A DNA stretch of 64,000 nt from Pedobacter sp. KBS0701 (lineage in GTDB: Bacteria; Bacteroidota; Bacteroidia; Sphingobacteriales; Sphingobacteriaceae), in the NCBI RefSeq assembly GCF_005938645.2, contig NZ_CP042171.1:3720001-3784000 (forward strand), read 5' to 3'. Shown piece after piece: positions 60,886 to 64,000 of this stretch (its first letter is position 1; each line of letters begins with the position of its first letter). The notes under the pieces are model-generated. The model did no database searches. It was not told the origin of the DNA and worked only from the letters and a program-made list of their open reading frames with translations. The translations under genes and the position numbers were made by a program.

Positions 60886-62871
60886 TTACCATCCAGGGTT
60901 TTGTACCAGTTTAGGATTAACCGTCAAATCGTATGTTCTAATTGGCCACAAATAATCACGCGGTGCGATAAAATTCTGATTCAATACCGTCCTTACACGA
61001 TAATAAGACTGCTCATCAGGCTGATTTACACTCCAAGCAGTAATCGGCTGGTTAAACATTTCGGCTGCGCGTTTCCATCTTCTGATATCCCAATAGCGAC
61101 TGCCTTCAAATGCCATTTCAATTAAGCGTTCCTGCTGAATAATCTCTCGCATACCGTCTTTAGTGGTATATTTTGATGGATTAGTTGAATAGTTCATCCA
61201 TGATGATTCTACACTTTGCAAACCTGCTCTGGTTCTGATTTTATTGATATAATTATATACATCCGAAGAAGGGCTCGATAAAGTCTCATTCAGCGCTTCC
61301 GCATACATCAGATATAAATCTGCCAAACGGACTTCAGGCCATGCATAGGTTCTATAGGTTGCCCCGCTGTTGCTTTGCGACATATTCCAATCCACCACTT
61401 TCTTAACAAAATAGCCTGTTTCATTATACCAGCCAAAATTGTTTGCGCCGGCCAATTGCGTAGATTTGGCTTCTACAGTGTAAGTATTTTCATCAGAGCT
61501 TGAAGGACTATCATATTTGTACCAGGTAGCACCGTCAAATGCTAAATCAGCATAGAAACGTGGCTCTCTGTCAAAGTTTAATCTCGCAGTATTATATCCT
61601 TCTTTTATATAAAAACGTTCTGCTTTTACGGCTTTCCTAATAGTATAGCGATTACTGAAATCAAGCGTTTTATCTTCATTGATCGGCACACCGTTCCGGG
61701 TGTAGAACATTTCTGCAATTTTAATAGGAGGCGCTAACTGTTGTCTGGCTAATCCTACCGGGATTGGGTCTGAACCTTTCATCAAACGTGGCATCGCTAC
61801 CTGTTGCATAAATAATGAAAGACTATTTGGGTTAGCCCAAACATGCTCAGAATTTTGAGCAACTCTCTCCGTCAAAGCACCTCTTATGGTAAGCTGCCTC
61901 AAGGTACTGTCAGACAGTTTAAACTGTGATCCAGGGAATTGATATAATTTAAATCCTGCACCTTCAGCTGCATCAACGGCGGCTTTTGCCGCATCCCTGG
62001 CTTTTATCCATTTATTGGCATCGTATGTAGTATTAAAAAGTGCAACCCCATCTTTATCACTAAATCCCGCATAATCTGTGTTTCCATTAAACAAAGGACT
62101 TGCAGCGGTTAGTAGTAATCTAGCCTTAATGGCAAGTGCAATCGGTTTGGTAATACGCCCCAGTTCATTGCTCCTGTCCGTAATAATCATCGGTAGATTA
62201 GTAATTGCCTCATCCAACAAATTATTCACATAATTCACACAATCATCAAAAGGCATCCTTTTAATTCTTACTTCGTCAACAGATGCGTCAAGATCCAGGT
62301 TTTTATCTACTATTGGAATCGGGCCATACATACGAAGCAGTAAAAAGTTGTAATATGCTTTTAAAAATTTTACTTCTGCAATCCAGCGCTGTCTTTCATC
62401 CAATTTGAGATCCGGAACTTTAGTCTGATCCTGTACATTGTCTAGAAAAATATTACAGGTTCTGATCGCTTTGTATAAACCATAATTATCATTATATCCT
62501 CCTCCCTGATAACGTCCGTTCCATGCATCCATTAACGGATTATCGGCATTCTGGCTACCTCTGGCTATACGCCAACCATAAGAAATAAACTCCCGTTCTT
62601 CTATATTTGACCATATTTCATCTCCGGCCATAAAACCCATATTGTTTAAAGGGTCACCATCTTTAGGCAAAAAGGAATAACAGGTAAATAAATACTTTTC
62701 TGCCTCACTCCTTAAGGTAAATGCATTATCTATTGTGGCCACGTTATCAGGAACAATGTCCAGATATTTTTTACATGAGCCCAATAAAACTAAACTCAGC
62801 ATTAGAATGGAGGCAAACCCCATTAAACCAGGCTTCTTTTTATTTTGAAATAATATTTCGGTATTTTTCAT
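60886..62871 (-). CDS. SusD/RagB family outer-membrane lipoprotein
   Basis: A 661-residue SusD-type lipoprotein that caps the SusC porin and captures the ligand. Lipobox LLGSC, then KKYLDIVPDNVATIDNAFT at the mature N-terminus. TPR-like helices are seen around 130-200 (WIAEVKFLKAYYNFLLLRMYGPIPIV), and the C-terminal RagB signature is EIIQQERLIEMAFEGSRYWDIRRW near 595-620. The ATG at 62871 leads directly into the signal sequence. It follows the SusC gene by 20 bp. The ligand is unknown. Confidence 0.93.
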   Translation of the reverse strand: MKNTEILFQNKKKPGLMGFASILMLSLVLLGSCKKYLDIVPDNVATIDNAFTLRSEAEKYLFTCYSFLPKDGDPLNNMGFMAGDEIWSNIEEREFISYGWRIARGSQNADNPLMDAWNGRYQGGGYNDNYGLYKAIRTCNIFLDNVQDQTKVPDLKLDERQRWIAEVKFLKAYYNFLLLRMYGPIPIVDKNLDLDASVDEVRIKRMPFDDCVNYVNNLLDEAITNLPMIITDRSNELGRITKPIALAIKARLLLTAASPLFNGNTDYAGFSDKDGVALFNTTYDANKWIKARDAAKAAVDAAEGAGFKLYQFPGSQFKLSDSTLRQLTIRGALTERVAQNSEHVWANPNSLSLFMQQVAMPRLMKGSDPIPVGLARQQLAPPIKIAEMFYTRNGVPINEDKTLDFSNRYTIRKAVKAERFYIKEGYNTARLNFDREPRFYADLAFDGATWYKYDSPSSSDENTYTVEAKSTQLAGANNFGWYNETGYFVKKVVDWNMSQSNSGATYRTYAWPEVRLADLYLMYAEALNETLSSPSSDVYNYINKIRTRAGLQSVESSWMNYSTNPSKYTTKDGMREIIQQERLIEMAFEGSRYWDIRRWKRAAEMFNQPITAWSVNQPDEQSYYRVRTVLNQNFIAPRDYLWPIRTYDLTVNPKLVQNPGW

Positions 62872-62891
62872 TGTATTTTCTTTAACAATCT

Positions 62892-64000
62892 TTAAAAACT
62901 TAAACTCACACCTAAATTGTATACCGTTTGTACAGGGTAACCTAAACCGTTTCCTCCCATTTCCACATCCCATAATTTAAATGAGCTAAATGCGGCAAGG
63001 TTACTGGCATTTAAATAAAAGCGGGTAGCCCTGATTCCTAGTTTGTTTTGGATTCTGGTTGGAAGATTATAACCAAGTTCTACCGATTTTAATCTTAAAA
63101 ATGATCCATTGCGCATCCACCAGGTTGATGTCTGATTATTATTGGCAATAAATTTATCGCTCAATCGCGGCCAGAATGCATATATATCACGATTTTCTTC
63201 ACTCCAGTGACTATTAGCAATTACGTCGAGCAGACCATTTTGTGAACCGCCATTAAAAACAAACGGGGAAATATTCTGCGGATTGATGAAGAAAGATGAA
63301 CGGGCAGAACCCTGGAAAAAGGCAGAGATATCAAAACCCTTAAAGCCAAATGTTCCTCCAAAACCATAAATAATTTCTGGTGCCTGTGGTAATCCGATAG
63401 GTACAGCATCTGCTGCCGATATTACACCATCACCATTTACATCTCTGTATTTGATATCACCACCGCCATAATCAAGTCCGGGTTTACCGGCAAATTGTAC
63501 AGGTGAATTTTTAGCTTCAGCATCATCAACAAATAGCCTTTCTGCGATATATCCAAAAGTTTGTGTACTTGGCAATCCTACATGGGTTCGATATGCCTCA
63601 TTTGCATTATAAGCAGGCTCATCATTAATTAAAACTTTGTTAGTTGCATAGGTAAGGTTACCTCTTAACTGCAAATACATGCTGTTTCCAAAAGATTTAT
63701 TATAATTAGCCGAAAAGTCAACTCCCCTGCTCTCCATTTCATTCGTATTTGCCTTAACTGCAGCCTGAAGCCCCATTGTACTCGGCACATATACCCTGTC
63801 TGTTAAAATGTTAGAACGGTTTTGTTTATATACATCAATATTAAGACTTAACGCATCAAACAGGGTCATGTCCAAACCAAGATTGAGTTGTTTAGATTTT
63901 TCCCACGTAATTAAAGGATTTGCATAACGTGAAATAGAGATACCATCTTTATAATAGAAGTTATTCTCTCCAAATGTTCCGCCATAACCTGCATCATTCA
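62892..64000 (-). CDS. SusC/RagA family TonB-dependent porin, C-terminal part
   Basis: The open frame continues off the right edge; about 369 C-terminal residues are visible. SusC features are clear: WEKSKQLNLGLDM near the right edge, NRSNILTDRVYVPSTMGLQA, NPQNISPFVF, and the final strand ending VYNLGVSLSF, as in outer-membrane barrels. It forms the transporter of the SusC/SusD pair and uses TonB energy to import a bound ligand. The plug domain and start lie outside the window. It is the most upstream visible gene of the operon. Confidence 0.93.
   Translation of the reverse strand, partial: NDAGYGGTFGENNFYYKDGISISRYANPLITWEKSKQLNLGLDMTLFDALSLNIDVYKQNRSNILTDRVYVPSTMGLQAAVKANTNEMESRGVDFSANYNKSFGNSMYLQLRGNLTYATNKVLINDEPAYNANEAYRTHVGLPSTQTFGYIAERLFVDDAEAKNSPVQFAGKPGLDYGGGDIKYRDVNGDGVISAADAVPIGLPQAPEIIYGFGGTFGFKGFDISAFFQGSARSSFFINPQNISPFVFNGGSQNGLLDVIANSHWSEENRDIYAFWPRLSDKFIANNNQTSTWWMRNGSFLRLKSVELGYNLPTRIQNKLGIRATRFYLNASNLAAFSSFKLWDVEMGGNGLGYPVQTVYNLGVSLSF

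Overview
The window looks like chromosomal DNA of a Bacteroidota, most probably a Sphingobacteriaceae close to Pedobacter. Support comes from promoter boxes of the TAnnTTTG / -33 TTG type, SusC/SusD genes, PorP/SprF with a type IX secretion (T9SS type B) adhesin, and the bamD-rpoZ-coaBC-DUF4835-recN gene set. The genus is inferred from gene content; no search was run.

Region 1 (1-9.9 kb, minus strand) holds two tandem rRNA operons. Operon A shows only the first ~338 nt of its 16S and its leader. Operon B is complete: 16S, tRNA-Ile(GAT), tRNA-Ala(TGC), 23S and two tandem 5S copies. A DUF808 membrane-protein gene sits between them. Both leaders carry three evenly built promoters.

Region 2 (10-20.9 kb, plus) is a housekeeping run: BamD, RNA polymerase omega, CoaBC and a DUF4835 protein, with RecN at the far end. 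Between DUF4835 and RecN lie a TlpA-like thioredoxin lipid/periplasmic protein, a BlaI/BlaR1-type repressor-sensor pair with two clear operators, and an alpha/beta hydrolase.

Region 3 (21-30.2 kb) has two paralogous CarboxypepD_reg-domain exported proteins separated by three ~297-bp tandem repeats, a radical SAM protein, an ATP-grasp protein, and ClpC on the minus strand. The gaps hold several structured non-coding elements.

Region 4 (31-56 kb) is the unusual accessory locus. A leftward array, apparently one transcription unit, encodes a PKHD-type 2OG dioxygenase, a periplasmic-binding-fold protein lacking a signal peptide, a formyltransferase-fold enzyme, three paralogous phage tail-collar (MdpB-like) proteins, a 2826-residue T9SS adhesin with twenty near-identical MBG repeats, and PorP/SprF. 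Divergent from it are a NodU/CmcH-type carbamoyltransferase, an AspH-like hydroxylase fused to an HEAGH domain, and a PhyH-type dioxygenase. Converging on these are a SAM methyltransferase, a clostripain-type peptidase, a 1051-residue protein of unknown function and a 169-residue protein. I read the locus as a candidate system that makes, modifies and displays collar-fold proteins; that function is inference.

Region 5 (56-64 kb, minus) contains a LytTR regulator remnant and a SusC/SusD polysaccharide-utilisation-type operon with three accessory lipoproteins, SusC running off the right edge.
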